From JAKJEP01 sp964580995 (GTDB taxonomy: Bacteria > Planctomycetota > Phycisphaerae > Sedimentisphaerales > SM23-30), in contig CAZOMV010000017.1 of NCBI GenBank assembly GCA_964580995.1, forward strand, positions 1 through 64,000: a DNA stretch of 64,000 nucleotides, written 5' to 3'. The stretch's first letter is position 1; every line of letters begins with the position of its first letter. Below, in pieces: positions 24,746 to 34,304 of the stretch. Made by a program: the position numbers and the translations under genes. A model generated the notes under the pieces. The model searched no databases and was not told the origin of the DNA. It worked only from the letters and a program-made list of their open reading frames with translations.

Positions 24746-27700
24746 CTAATCCCCTGTAATCAGGCGGTAGATGAGATTTTCTTTGCTGATTTCCCTGACG
24801 GATACATTGGTAGTTTCGATGCCGATCATGTTATAGCCGGCGATATAGCTATGCGAGCGGAAGATCGGGACCCGCAGAAGCTCTTTCGGCTTTCCAAACA
24901 GTTCCTTGCCGCCGGCGGTGACGATGCCGCCTACGATATAATCCGCGGCGGCTATTTTTAATTTTTCCCCCTGCTGATGCTGCTGCCAGAGCCGGCGGAG
25001 TCCTTCGGTGTTGCGGCGTATCATCTGCTCCTTTTCCGGATTCATGGTAATTTCGCCCTGATCGAGTTGTTTTACCTGTTCCTGGGCGGCCTGCAGATCG
25101 GCTTCCAGTTTGGTGATGGCCTGCTGGTATTCGTTGGCGTCCTGCAGCGGAGTGGAAATGCCATCGATGTAAATATCATATGCATCCCCCGAAAACAGCA
25201 TATGATTTTTTTTGCTGCCGTCCGCAAACATTTCATACTGGTTGGACATGGTTTGCCATTTATATTCCACCAGTTCCAGGCCGGGAAATACCTTCAGCAT
25301 CCAGCCCGGTCCGCCGGGGCCGTAGAGAGTACCCTGGGTGCATATAGTGGTTCCAGTTCCGGCCCAGTCGAGGGTATGTTCAATCAGGCCTTTTAGCGGG
25401 ATGTGAAGCTGACGTTTTTCCGAGATCGTACCCGTGACGGTCATGCCCGGAAATTCACTTTCCACCATCGGCCGCAGCGAATCGTCCGCCGCCAGGTCCA
25501 GCGATTCCACTGTCTGAATGACTTGCGCATTCGGTTCCTTCAGATCACTTTCGAAACTCGCGTTGATGGTCCCGCCGCTCATTCCCGCGGAAAAGGCAGT
25601 CTTCAGCATACCCTGCTCCAACTCGTATTGCCCTTTCAGGGCCTGGAGATTCATGCGGGCCTGGTTTTTGGGATCCACATAACTCAACCGGGCAAAATGG
25701 AAAGTGCCTTGCAGGTCACAGCGGCGTAAAATCGCCAGCCCGGCATTGAGATCTAACGATTCCGGCTTTTCCGGGGAAACCATGGCCCGGTCCGATCGAT
25801 TACCGGCTGCCAGTACCTGTTGTAAAGAATCCAGGTCCAGGTTATCCGACAGGATGTCGATCCTGCCGCTGGGTTGCACAGCCGAATTGTGTAAAGCCTG
25901 CACGTTCAGTATCGGTTCTTCCAGATCGGCAATTACGGTAATCTGATTGTCACCGAATTGCAGTGCCAGCGAAGGAAGGTGCAGGCGGGAGGCGGAAAGC
26001 TCCATCTGGCCGAGGGAGAGTACGAAAGGGGTGGAATCCCACTGACCGGAAACACGGCCATCCAGTTGCGAAGGTTTGAGGAAGCTGGAGAATTCCGGCT
26101 GAAATTGCAGCGATACCGGCAGAGTCACATCCAGAAATCCATCCAACTGTACCTTCACCAGCGAGTTGAGCCAGCGGGCCGGCTGGGCCAGGTTGGGCGC
26201 GTCGATTCGAATCGTCAAATTCGCTGTTTGGATCGGCCAATCCGCTTTTCCTTTTTGGTAAGAAAAATTATCAGGGGCTTCCAGAGTGCCCTGGCAGTGA
26301 ATGAAATTATCAGCCAGATGAAAGGTTTGATCTACCGCAAGCTGCCCGTTCTCCTGGCGGGCCAGTGCCATTTCGATTTGCAGAATATCTCCTGCGGGTT
26401 TATTGACTTCCAGCGGCGGCCGGTTCTTCTGAGCCTGGGGCAGATCAAAGCGAAAAGCCGTTCCGGTTAGATCGACCTGGGTCTGTAACTCAGGTTGATG
26501 GGTCTGGACATTCCGGATTAAAACACATTTGATATCGGAATACCCTTGCAATCCCAATTGTCCGCGAATTCGCTCAAGCAGAGGAATCTCACCGGCCAAA
26601 CTATCTTCGTGATCGAGATGCAGTTGCAGCGTCAGTTCGGTGGGGGAAATAGTCGGCTTTCCCGTCGGATTGGGTTCCGCCGGTGGAGAGCTTACCTGCA
26701 TAGTACCGCTCAGTTTCACGCTGGATCGGCCGATTTGCCCCTGGAGATAATGGATTGCAACTTCTGCCGGTTCAGATCCGTTCCATTGATTGCCCGAAAG
26801 ATAGTGTAATATATTTTCCTTATGATTCAGGAATACCTCACCCGTAATGGAGCAGGGGGTATCGGCCTTTTTATCCCAACGGGTCACACCGGATGATTCC
26901 CCGTCCGGCTCCGATTCCGCAAATTGGGTGGCATAACCGGCTTGCGAGGCATCCAGCGTAAAGGTCATCTGGGTTCCCCGCGGATCGCTTTTCACCTGCA
27001 AATCCAATATGGAGTCCCCGGAGAGGGCGGCAATTTGAAACGGCCTGTCGGTTTTTCCCGTTTCGCCGCGGAAAAAGGCCGGAAAATAATCGGCCAGCTT
27101 CTCCATCTGCCGGGCTTGTATGTGCAGTTTCGCCTGTTGTAACCACAAGGTATCAAACAGACCGTTGATGAGGCCGGGCCGGACCGTTTGGATGGTCCCC
27201 TGCACCAACAGGTTTCCAAGACCACATTCGCAATTCAGTTCCATCCTGCCTGTTTCAAGCTCTCCCTTCATATTTACAGTTACCTGTGCCGGATCCGATC
27301 CGGTTTTTCGGAACCAGGGCAGCAAAGGGATTGCGGATGAATTATTTTCTTCCGAAAGTTGCGGGGCCGGATCGATTTGTATTTCCAGTTGGGGCAACTG
27401 AAACAGGGCACTGGCCCGGCAATCTTTCCGGGTGTCTTCCTCGTAAGAAAAAGACCCCTGCCCACTGCCCGATACCGCCGCCCGATTTTCCCGAAGAAAT
27501 TCTGCCAGGGGTGGCAGTGCCGTCAGCCAGTTTTCGATTCCCTCGATATTCCATGCTCCATTTATCGAAAAGAGTCTGGATGAATCCTGTTCAACCGGCC
27601 AATCCAGTTCTCCTTCGTGAAATTCCAGAAGATAATCATCCAGCCTTGCCGTTATTCGCAGGGACTGGAAGGATACAATCCGGTCCAGATTGGTTCCGGC

Positions 27701-29449
27701 ACTGCATGTGAGGGAAAATTTCCGATCCGCGTTTTTGGTAAATAAATAATGTTCCCCCGGTTTCTGACGGTCCCGCCACAAGCAGATCGACTCTTTTGGT
27801 AAGGTAAATCCCAGTTCCAAGGTGCCTTGCGTTCCGGGGACAAAATGGAGTTGTGCAGAAACAGGGCCTTGCAGCTCCCAATCAGCCAGATAACGATTGA
27901 AAACCGCCGGCAGGGATTGTTCCAGGCTGGCCCATTCCGCGATTTCCACATTCGCCTTTAGCGAGATCAATTGCGCCGGAGTGCGGATTTTCTCTATTGG
28001 AGAAATCGTATTCGGGTCTTCCTGCAGCAAAGACAACAACTCATATATATTTTCTATTTCGCATTGTACGGCCGCTGTGATGGAATACCCTTGCAGTTTT
28101 ACCGGATCTATTAACAGCTTACCGGTGGTATGATTCAGGCGAGACGACACCTCCACGGTAACTTTCTCCCCAGCCGGTTTGCGATATTCTTGCGATTGCC
28201 AGGCCAGATCGGCACCATCTATATGAATTTGGGCCTGGGTTTCCCGACCGCTGGTAGATACGGAGGCGGTGAAGCGGGCCATGCCTGTCAGGCCGAATCC
28301 TTCTTCCTGATCCAGCATCTGCGTTTGTAGGAAGGGGATCGTTCGTAATAAGACCGCCGGTTCCACTTGTCCTTTATCAACCGTCACTTCTATCGAACTT
28401 AGCACATTCGGCTGGGGATTGTAGCTGCCGTGCAGCGAAAGGTCCAGCCCCGGGCCGGTTACCGCCAATCGCTTGATTTGCAGGATATCAGTGACGGGAT
28501 CATAACAGGTTAGAAAATTCGTTTTTATGTCCAAATTTCGTACCCAGGTTTCTTCCTCAGCCATAGTGGTTACAGTAGCCCCGATGATCTCAAGATTTCC
28601 CCGGCATTGGAGTTCGTCCTGCTCTGTTAGCACTAATTCCAGTTGGGAAGAACATATGCCGTTGATTTCCCGAATAGGGGGGATATGCAATTTCGGATTG
28701 TTTTCATTGATCCTGCGGATCAGAGAATTGCAAAACGGCTCCATCGGCAGTTTTGCCGAATCGAGCTTATTCAGATAAAGTTTCCCGGCGGATAGGGTAT
28801 GATCTTCTTGCTGCGGCGAAAGAGCGATCTCACCCCGGCTAAGCAGGGTCGGCTGGTCTATGTCCTCCTGATAGGCCTGGAGGGACCAGCGAATCCTGTC
28901 CGGTTCAAAATCACGCTCAAAAAAACCGGAACTGATCCGGAATGTCTCTTTCGCGGATGGCTGGGAAAGGTTCTCCAGATGTACATAGATCCGATCCATC
29001 TGAATTTTGGCGATTTCCATCGTATTCCCGCTGGATTGCCCTGCATTCTCCAGATTCATCTCCCCCTGATCATTGATTACCACATAAAGATGAGCATCCT
29101 GAATCAATAGGTTCGCCAACCGGGATTTCATTAGCTCAAACGGGGAAAAAGGTGTCTGGAGATAAGCAACCCGAATCATATCACCCGGACCGAAACCTTC
29201 ACCTTGTTTAACGGTTAAATCCCGAATTTCTACCCCATTTTGCCATGATATGGCTAATTTATCAATCGATACCGGCTGTTTCAGATCCCTTTGCAACTGT
29301 TCAGCCAGATGATTCTTAATGGTATCCACTGGTAAATACCAGGGAAGAAGGGCGTAGCCAAATGCCACCAGCAGCACCAGGCCGAGAAAGATGTATAATG
29401 CCCGTTTCCGGGTATGCAAGTCGTTATTATCTGGTTTACCGGATTTCAT
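24746..29449 (-). CDS. Giant AsmA-like envelope protein
   Basis: A 1567-residue protein with a cytoplasmic start, one N-terminal membrane helix (about 17-39, RALYIFLGLVLLVAFGYALL) and a very long periplasmic part. The region right after the helix (VDTIKNHLAEQLQRDLKQPVSIDKLAISWQNGVEIRDLTVKQGEGF) is the AsmA/TamB-type opening, where repeating beta-strands build a hydrophobic groove. Repeating strand patterns continue to near the C-terminus, where an AsmA_2-like segment (IQTVESLDLAADDSLRPMV) appears, ending in a short coiled coil (QQAITKLEADLQAAQEQVKQL). Such proteins bridge the periplasm and move phospholipids to the outer membrane. Very long for an AsmA homologue, nearer YhdP/TamB size. It stands alone on its strand. 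Confidence 0.8.
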   Translation of the reverse strand: MKSGKPDNNDLHTRKRALYIFLGLVLLVAFGYALLPWYLPVDTIKNHLAEQLQRDLKQPVSIDKLAISWQNGVEIRDLTVKQGEGFGPGDMIRVAYLQTPFSPFELMKSRLANLLIQDAHLYVVINDQGEMNLENAGQSSGNTMEIAKIQMDRIYVHLENLSQPSAKETFRISSGFFERDFEPDRIRWSLQAYQEDIDQPTLLSRGEIALSPQQEDHTLSAGKLYLNKLDSAKLPMEPFCNSLIRRINENNPKLHIPPIREINGICSSQLELVLTEQDELQCRGNLEIIGATVTTMAEEETWVRNLDIKTNFLTCYDPVTDILQIKRLAVTGPGLDLSLHGSYNPQPNVLSSIEVTVDKGQVEPAVLLRTIPFLQTQMLDQEEGFGLTGMARFTASVSTSGRETQAQIHIDGADLAWQSQEYRKPAGEKVTVEVSSRLNHTTGKLLIDPVKLQGYSITAAVQCEIENIYELLSLLQEDPNTISPIEKIRTPAQLISLKANVEIAEWASLEQSLPAVFNRYLADWELQGPVSAQLHFVPGTQGTLELGFTLPKESICLWRDRQKPGEHYLFTKNADRKFSLTCSAGTNLDRIVSFQSLRITARLDDYLLEFHEGELDWPVEQDSSRLFSINGAWNIEGIENWLTALPPLAEFLRENRAAVSGSGQGSFSYEEDTRKDCRASALFQLPQLEIQIDPAPQLSEENNSSAIPLLPWFRKTGSDPAQVTVNMKGELETGRMELNCECGLGNLLVQGTIQTVRPGLINGLFDTLWLQQAKLHIQARQMEKLADYFPAFFRGETGKTDRPFQIAALSGDSILDLQVKSDPRGTQMTFTLDASQAGYATQFAESEPDGESSGVTRWDKKADTPCSITGEVFLNHKENILHYLSGNQWNGSEPAEVAIHYLQGQIGRSSVKLSGTMQVSSPPAEPNPTGKPTISPTELTLQLHLDHEDSLAGEIPLLERIRGQLGLQGYSDIKCVLIRNVQTHQPELQTQVDLTGTAFRFDLPQAQKNRPPLEVNKPAGDILQIEMALARQENGQLAVDQTFHLADNFIHCQGTLEAPDNFSYQKGKADWPIQTANLTIRIDAPNLAQPARWLNSLVKVQLDGFLDVTLPVSLQFQPEFSSFLKPSQLDGRVSGQWDSTPFVLSLGQMELSASRLHLPSLALQFGDNQITVIADLEEPILNVQALHNSAVQPSGRIDILSDNLDLDSLQQVLAAGNRSDRAMVSPEKPESLDLNAGLAILRRCDLQGTFHFARLSYVDPKNQARMNLQALKGQYELEQGMLKTAFSAGMSGGTINASFESDLKEPNAQVIQTVESLDLAADDSLRPMVESEFPGMTVTGTISEKRQLHIPLKGLIEHTLDWAGTGTTICTQGTLYGPGGPGWMLKVFPGLELVEYKWQTMSNQYEMFADGSKKNHMLFSGDAYDIYIDGISTPLQDANEYQQAITKLEADLQAAQEQVKQLDQGEITMNPEKEQMIRRNTEGLRRLWQQHQQGEKLKIAAADYIVGGIVTAGGKELFGKPKELLRVPIFRSHSYIAGYNMIGIETTNVSVREISKENLIYRLITGD

Positions 29450-29717
29450 CTACGCAATTACCATGACTGACCGGAAAGGTTGCCGGATCATAACATATTA
29501 AATTATTACCGTTTAGCGAATGGATTCTAAATGATTGTCAAGCCGATGACAACGGAAATTACTGTTCTGTTCACCACTCAAGCCATCATTTTCTTGGGGA
29601 TTGAAAAAAAATATTCAGGAAAATAGTAAATTATGAGTTGACATATAACGATAAAAGTGATAACATGACTACGTGATTACCACATAAAGATCTTTCTGAA
29701 TTGTAAAACTAGGAAAA
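29450..29717. promoter_or_regulatory. Divergent promoter region between AsmA-like and GntR genes
   Basis: AT-rich intergenic region of 268 bases serving both divergent genes. It contains the promoter at 29638-29666 and a stretch (29674-29691) repeating 18 bases of the AsmA coding sequence at 29074-29091. Confidence 0.5.
29638..29666 (+). promoter_or_regulatory. Sigma-70-like promoter for the GntR/FadR regulator
   Basis: ttgaca at 29638-29643, 17-base spacer, taacat at 29661-29666. The -35 is a perfect match and the -10 matches four of six. Two direct repeats overlap and follow the -10: gtgataac at 29657-29664 and gtgattac at 29673-29680, 16 bases apart, which could be an operator for autoregulation. 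Confidence 0.55.
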
Positions 29718-30530
29718 ATGATGAGTTACGATAATACGATAGCGAGGAAAACCGCCAGCCAAGTCGAAACCTACGATTTTTCCACGATTATTTCGCGTTA
29801 TGACAAGCTGGGGGGAAATTATGGGAAGACCTCCAAAGTGGATCAGATTGTTTCCATTTTGGTGGAATATATCAAGTCCAATAATCTGGAATCTGGCACT
29901 AAGCTGCCCAATGAAAAAGAGTTATGCAGTGCCCTGAATATCAGCAGCCGCTCGCTGCGGGAGGCCTTGATTACCCTGGCGACTCTGGGCTTGCTGGAAG
30001 CACGGCATGGCTCCGGGTGGTATGTGGGTAAATTTGATCCGGCCAGCAGCCTGCGGGTGATGGCTCCCATCATCCAGGGATTCTGGAAATCGAGCTGGGA
30101 GGAAATCATGTATTCCCGGCTGGCGATAGAATCGATGACCGCGTATCTGGCGGCCCGGAATATCAGTCCGGAAGGGATTGCGGAACTGGAACAGATTTTG
30201 CGCGGTATGGAAAATGCGTATCAAAAAAACATGTTCGATGAATACCGCCGTTTTGACCGGGCCTTTCATCAGACCATCGCGGAAAAATGCGGCAACAGTA
30301 TCCTGGCGATGCAGAGTTCCATGCTGACGGGATTGTTTTACTATATGACGTGGTGGACCCCGCAGGATAATATGCCGGACACTTTTGTCGTCCATCAAAA
30401 GATATTTAACGCGATCCGGGACGGGAAGGCGGTTGAGGCCCGGCAGACCATGGAAAAACATCTGGAGTATGGTCTGGAATGGTTTGGGAAAAATATGAGG
30501 AAAGAAGAACAAAGCCAAAAGCAGGCATAA
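29718..30530 (+). CDS. GntR-family transcriptional regulator, FadR (FCD) subfamily
   Basis: A 270-residue DNA-binding regulator. The GntR winged helix lies at about 36-105 with the recognition region ALNISSRSLREALITLATLGLLEARHGSGWYVG. The C-terminal FCD ligand domain (about 115-255) shows the metal-site pattern Asp...His (FDRAFHQTIAEKCGN) and later His residues (VVHQKIFNAIRDG, MEKHLEYGL), so a metal and carboxylate ligand are expected. A ~30-residue N-terminal extension is unusual. It lies upstream of three secreted-protein genes on the same strand with 470 bases between, and the gap holds repeated GACTCAC sites. It may control them and itself. Two in-frame ATGs (29718, 29721) follow aggaaaa. 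Confidence 0.9.
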   Translation: MMSYDNTIARKTASQVETYDFSTIISRYDKLGGNYGKTSKVDQIVSILVEYIKSNNLESGTKLPNEKELCSALNISSRSLREALITLATLGLLEARHGSGWYVGKFDPASSLRVMAPIIQGFWKSSWEEIMYSRLAIESMTAYLAARNISPEGIAELEQILRGMENAYQKNMFDEYRRFDRAFHQTIAEKCGNSILAMQSSMLTGLFYYMTWWTPQDNMPDTFVVHQKIFNAIRDGKAVEARQTMEKHLEYGLEWFGKNMRKEEQSQKQA

Positions 30531-31001
30531 TAAGAAACATTTTTTATCAAGTTGGAAGGAGAAACGATTGTAAGAAAAAAAATCAGGATTCAAAGGAGAG
30601 TGAGTCAGTAATCCCTTTGCCGAGCGATACCGACTCACTTTAACCTGACAGAGATTGACTCCGACTCACTTATAATAAAGTAAATTATTTTTTAGTGCAA
30701 AAGAAATAATTCGCTGTCGTCATGTCCTATCAGAGTCATCACCGACAATTTGCAGAGATTTCATAATAAACTGGTTAAATATGGAGCAGATTTTCCCGGA
30801 AAGAAATACTTCGGCAAGAAGGAAAGGAGGTGAGCAGAAAGAGAAATCCATGACCACTGTCGGTGTGGTATTGATTGCAAAAAAGTTTCGTGGAATAGAA
30901 AATTAATGGAAAGGAGATAATCAGTTTAATCAGGCCAAATGAATGTGATGTGTTGAAGGATGATATGATAGAAAGTTCCAATTTATGTTAAGGAGAAAAA
31001 A
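30531..31001 (+). promoter_or_regulatory. Long leader/regulatory region upstream of the first secreted-protein gene
   Basis: 470 bases without a long gene. It contains the GACTCAC repeat cluster (30599-30671), the overlapping tataat at 30671-30676, and a motif near 30824-30870 that resembles 34367-34410 upstream of the PEP-CTERM gene. A tiny open frame MTTVGVVLIAKKFRGIEN starts at 30850, after aaaggaggtg 17 bases upstream; I do not call it a gene. The distance from tataat to the coding start, over 300 bases, implies a long leader or a second promoter. Confidence 0.5.
30599..30676 (+). promoter_or_regulatory. Triple GACTCAC operator-like cluster with overlapping -10 box
   Basis: One inverted copy agtgagtc (30599-30606) and two direct copies ccgactcactt (30630-30640 and 30661-30671), the latter two spaced exactly 31 bases, about three helical turns. 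tataat (30671-30676) abuts the third copy and ctgaca lies at 30645-30650 with a long 20-base spacer. The first two copies also form an 8-bp stem. A binding site for the adjacent GntR-type regulator is a natural guess. Confidence 0.5.
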
Positions 31002-32501
31002 ATGAGAAAATGTATAGTGATTTTATTGGTATGCCTGGGTTTCCAGGCGGCAACTCTGGCGGATGTCGGGGACATTTGGGATTTTAATACCGAATTGTCC
31101 TTTGTGAACAATCCCACCATTCCGGGTAATCCGGAAGATCCCAACGACGATGCGGGCTGGGCCTATGGCTATGCTGTCGATCCGGAACTGGGCAGTATGG
31201 TGCTACCCTATGAATTTCTTCGGTATGATGTAGCCGCGACGCTGGGGGAAGCGCAGACAAATTTTTGGATTCCCGCTGGTGATGGTGGTTTTAATCCTTC
31301 TCTTTACCACAACTTCACCAATGCGGATCTGTACGGCTGCCCGATGGGCAAGTCCGCCCTACACCCCGGGCCGCTGGATACCGGTGGGAACTGGGCCAGT
31401 GTGGCACGCTGGATTGCTCCTGCCGATGAACCTGCTGTAAAAATTGAAGGAACCTTTTACGCTGGAGCACCGGGGCGGGTATCATATTTCATCGTTTATA
31501 ACGGCGGTGCAGTGAATGCAGATGTTATCGTACAGGTACTTGGCTCGTATGATACCATACCCTTCGTAAAATATATTCCGAACATTAAGGCTGGCGATAC
31601 GATTGATTTTATCGTCGGCTTATACGGTGTCCTTGGGTCCAATACGACGCCGCTGGATGCCACCATCACCAGCCTGACAGAGATACCTGCCTATGTGGAG
31701 GATCCGGTTGGTGCTGATCCCTGGGATTTCAACGAAGACATGAGAATTACTTTTGGGAATCCTCCCAGTGAGATCGGACAGTGGCAAAGCCCGTGGTCCT
31801 ATGGAACCGCCGATGTCATCCGGATCGATCCGAATACGCAGGATCCCGGTGAGACCCGGCATTGGAATCCCGATACTCTGACAACCGCGGCACTCACCCT
31901 TTATGATGCGGTGGTTATCGATGAGAATGATATCCCGGTTTGGAATTTCGAACCGGCGACTGCCGGGTTGACGCCCGCTATATTTAAAAATACCAACCTG
32001 GGGGCCTTTTATGGCTGTCCGGCCGGCAAATCCGCTCTGCAACCGGAATATGTAGCCGATCCCAATCTGGTTGGTTCCGAAGCTGTCAGTGTGGCTCGCT
32101 TTACCATGCCGGAAATCCCGGCGGGAAATGTGACTGGAAAATTCTTCGTGCAGGCCACCTTTTACACGGGAGCTGCCGGCAAGGTGGATTGCTTCGTAAT
32201 CAAGAATGGTAGCAGTCAAATCTGGCGTGTGCTCGAAACTACTGCGGATGCGGCATTTGCGGAAGTGATGGCCCTGCAGGAAGGGGATATGCTGGATTTC
32301 GTGGTGGGTGCGGCCGATGACACCGGTGTCAACGATGTCACACCTCTGGATGTTTTGATCAGGAACGCTGTCTGTGCGGATGTGGAACCTATGGCAACCG
32401 ATATCAACCAGGATTGCCACGTCAATCTGGAAGATTTTGCAGCGCTGGCAGGTAACTGGCTCCAGTGCAATGATCCCCAGAATACGGATGATTGTAACTA
32501 A
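31002..32501 (+). CDS. Secreted two-domain protein with dockerin-like C-terminus
   Basis: A 499-residue exported protein. The signal peptide is MRKCIVILLVCLGFQAATLA (cleavage near residue 20). Two homologous beta-rich domains follow (about 22-225 and about 240-455); both contain WDFN, a YGCPxGKSALxPxxxD-type motif, SVAR(W/F), and end with a DxIDFIVG/MLDFVVGAxxD...TPLD motif. The C-terminal tail DINQDCHVNLEDFAALAGNWLQC is an EF-hand/dockerin-like calcium-binding tail typical of planctomycete extracellular proteins. The ribosome binding site aaggaga is 8 bases upstream. Paralogous to the next gene. The repeat domain is carbohydrate-binding-like in appearance but not recognised. Confidence 0.75.
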   Translation: MRKCIVILLVCLGFQAATLADVGDIWDFNTELSFVNNPTIPGNPEDPNDDAGWAYGYAVDPELGSMVLPYEFLRYDVAATLGEAQTNFWIPAGDGGFNPSLYHNFTNADLYGCPMGKSALHPGPLDTGGNWASVARWIAPADEPAVKIEGTFYAGAPGRVSYFIVYNGGAVNADVIVQVLGSYDTIPFVKYIPNIKAGDTIDFIVGLYGVLGSNTTPLDATITSLTEIPAYVEDPVGADPWDFNEDMRITFGNPPSEIGQWQSPWSYGTADVIRIDPNTQDPGETRHWNPDTLTTAALTLYDAVVIDENDIPVWNFEPATAGLTPAIFKNTNLGAFYGCPAGKSALQPEYVADPNLVGSEAVSVARFTMPEIPAGNVTGKFFVQATFYTGAAGKVDCFVIKNGSSQIWRVLETTADAAFAEVMALQEGDMLDFVVGAADDTGVNDVTPLDVLIRNAVCADVEPMATDINQDCHVNLEDFAALAGNWLQCNDPQNTDDCN

Positions 32502-32560
32502 TGTCCCAACCATCCACAGTAAACAAGAATAAAGTAAATTAAAATAAAGGAGAATTAATA

Positions 32561-34258
32561 ATGAAAAAGTTAATCATTCTGATGACCATGATAGCCTTGT
32601 GTATACAGGTTCCGCTGTTGGCGGTGGTCTTCGATTTCAATGCCGATTTGAGTCTGACTTCCAATCCCGTCGATCCGGCGAATCCGGATGGAACCTGGTC
32701 CTATGGCTATATTGCGGATCCTAATTTCGACAGTAGTAGGACTTTCCCCTATACCATTACCCTCTACGATGCGACCGGGATCGTGACTGGCACACAAAGT
32801 CAGACGGACTGTTGGTTTCCCATTGGGGATAGTGGCTGGAATCCTCTTATTTACCATAATTTTGAAATACCTGGTGGTTTGTATGGCTGCCCAATGGGCC
32901 AGACCGCCTTGCACCCCGGGCCGATTGATGGCCTAGGTACCGGACTTTACGCTTCCGTGGCACGCTGGACGGCCAAGCGGGCGATGGACAATATCATTGT
33001 CCAGAGTTCGTTTGGTGCCGGCGCCGGTGGAGGAGTAGTATCCTGCTTCGTTATTCGTAACGGCGAGACCACCGAAGCCACGATACTGAAAGAAGCCTTA
33101 GGGACTGCTTCCGTCGTGGCCTATACGGCGGTGCTGCCAAACATTCAGGCTAACGATACGATTGATTTTATTGTCAGTGCCTATGGTGAGATTCCCGGCG
33201 ATACCACTCCTCTGCAAGCCGTCATTACCGAAGTCACCGAACTGCTGGCCTGGAATCCCAGCCCGGCTGACGATGCTGTGAGTGTGCCTGTGACCACCCT
33301 CTTGAGCTGGGATGCTCCCCCGGGTGCCGTCAATCCCACCTACGATGTCTATCTGGTGGCAACGGATGAGGATACCGAGCCGGTGTTTACGGAGGCCGAC
33401 CTGGTGGCGGCTGATATAAGCGCGACCCAGTTTGATCCTGATCCGGATTTGACGTTGGAAAAACATTATTTCTGGCGTGTGGATGTCACCGTGCAAAACC
33501 CGGTGCCCCAAACCTTTACCGGTGACGTGTGGCACTTCCAGACCGAACCCCTGCCTATCTGGAATCTGGCGGATGCTTACAGCGGCACCACCAATCCCGA
33601 TACCATCTGGTCCTATGGGATGCTGGACTATACACCCGGCGTAGGCCCCCAATACTTACATTATATGAACAATCATACCCTGCCGAACGGCATTGGTGGT
33701 GCGATCCAATTCTGGGCCTGGCAAACAGCCGGTGACCGCGATTCCTATGGTGCGGTCAACTACAATCCGATCGATCAGGCGATATCCGCTTATGGATTTA
33801 AGTGGAAACCCTACGGAATCAATATCCAGAGCGCTACCTTTTATGCTCTGACGGATTCGGCGGTGGTATTTACCGCCCCCGAAGCGAGTGCCTATTCCTT
33901 TAATGCAACCTTTGAGGACATGACCGACGCCCGCAGCTCGCATGTCAAGATTGTACGCGATGATATGGTTACGGTGATCTGGGATCAATATGTGGAAACA
34001 CCCGTCTCCTACAGCAGCGTGCTGAGCATGGCTGCCGGTGAGAAACTGTATTTCGCGAATGCGTCGCAGGGCGTGGGAGTTCCTTCGATGGTGGATGCAC
34101 AGATTGCCGCGGAAAAGATTGTTCTTACCTGTGCTATCCAGGGTGAATATCTGCCCGGCGATGTGAACAAGGACTGCTATGTCGATCTGGCAGATTTTGC
34201 CCAGTTCGCGCAGGACTGGCTCAAGTGCAATGATCCGCAACTTGTTGGCTGTGAATAG
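32561..34258 (+). CDS. Secreted dockerin-tailed paralogue with an inserted FN3-like domain
   Basis: A 565-residue exported protein. The signal peptide is MKKLIILMTMIALCIQVPLLA. Domain 1 (about 22-225) is paralogous to the domains of the preceding protein (FDFNADLSLTSNP, GLYGCPMGQTALHPGPID, NDTIDFIVSAYG). Next is a fibronectin-III-like region (about 228-325: WNPSPADDAVSVPVTTLLSWDA...HYFWRVDV) and a more divergent second domain (about 330-520). It ends with DVNKDCYVDLADFAQFAQDWLKCN, a dockerin-like EF-hand. The start has aaaggag seven bases upstream. It follows 59 bases after its paralogue and is probably co-transcribed, ending at hairpins downstream. Confidence 0.75.
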   Translation: MKKLIILMTMIALCIQVPLLAVVFDFNADLSLTSNPVDPANPDGTWSYGYIADPNFDSSRTFPYTITLYDATGIVTGTQSQTDCWFPIGDSGWNPLIYHNFEIPGGLYGCPMGQTALHPGPIDGLGTGLYASVARWTAKRAMDNIIVQSSFGAGAGGGVVSCFVIRNGETTEATILKEALGTASVVAYTAVLPNIQANDTIDFIVSAYGEIPGDTTPLQAVITEVTELLAWNPSPADDAVSVPVTTLLSWDAPPGAVNPTYDVYLVATDEDTEPVFTEADLVAADISATQFDPDPDLTLEKHYFWRVDVTVQNPVPQTFTGDVWHFQTEPLPIWNLADAYSGTTNPDTIWSYGMLDYTPGVGPQYLHYMNNHTLPNGIGGAIQFWAWQTAGDRDSYGAVNYNPIDQAISAYGFKWKPYGINIQSATFYALTDSAVVFTAPEASAYSFNATFEDMTDARSSHVKIVRDDMVTVIWDQYVETPVSYSSVLSMAAGEKLYFANASQGVGVPSMVDAQIAAEKIVLTCAIQGEYLPGDVNKDCYVDLADFAQFAQDWLKCNDPQLVGCE

Positions 34259-34281
34259 TTTTTAAGCCTTAGGGAAGGCTT
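34259..34281 (+). terminator. AT-rich hairpin directly after the dockerin-tailed gene
   Basis: aagcctt, loop aggg, aaggctt with flanking T and A runs (ttttt before, taaaaa after). It sits immediately after the TAG stop and may be a weak terminator on either strand. Confidence 0.4.
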
Positions 34282-34304
34282 TAAAAAGCGGATGGTGCTT
34301 ATTG

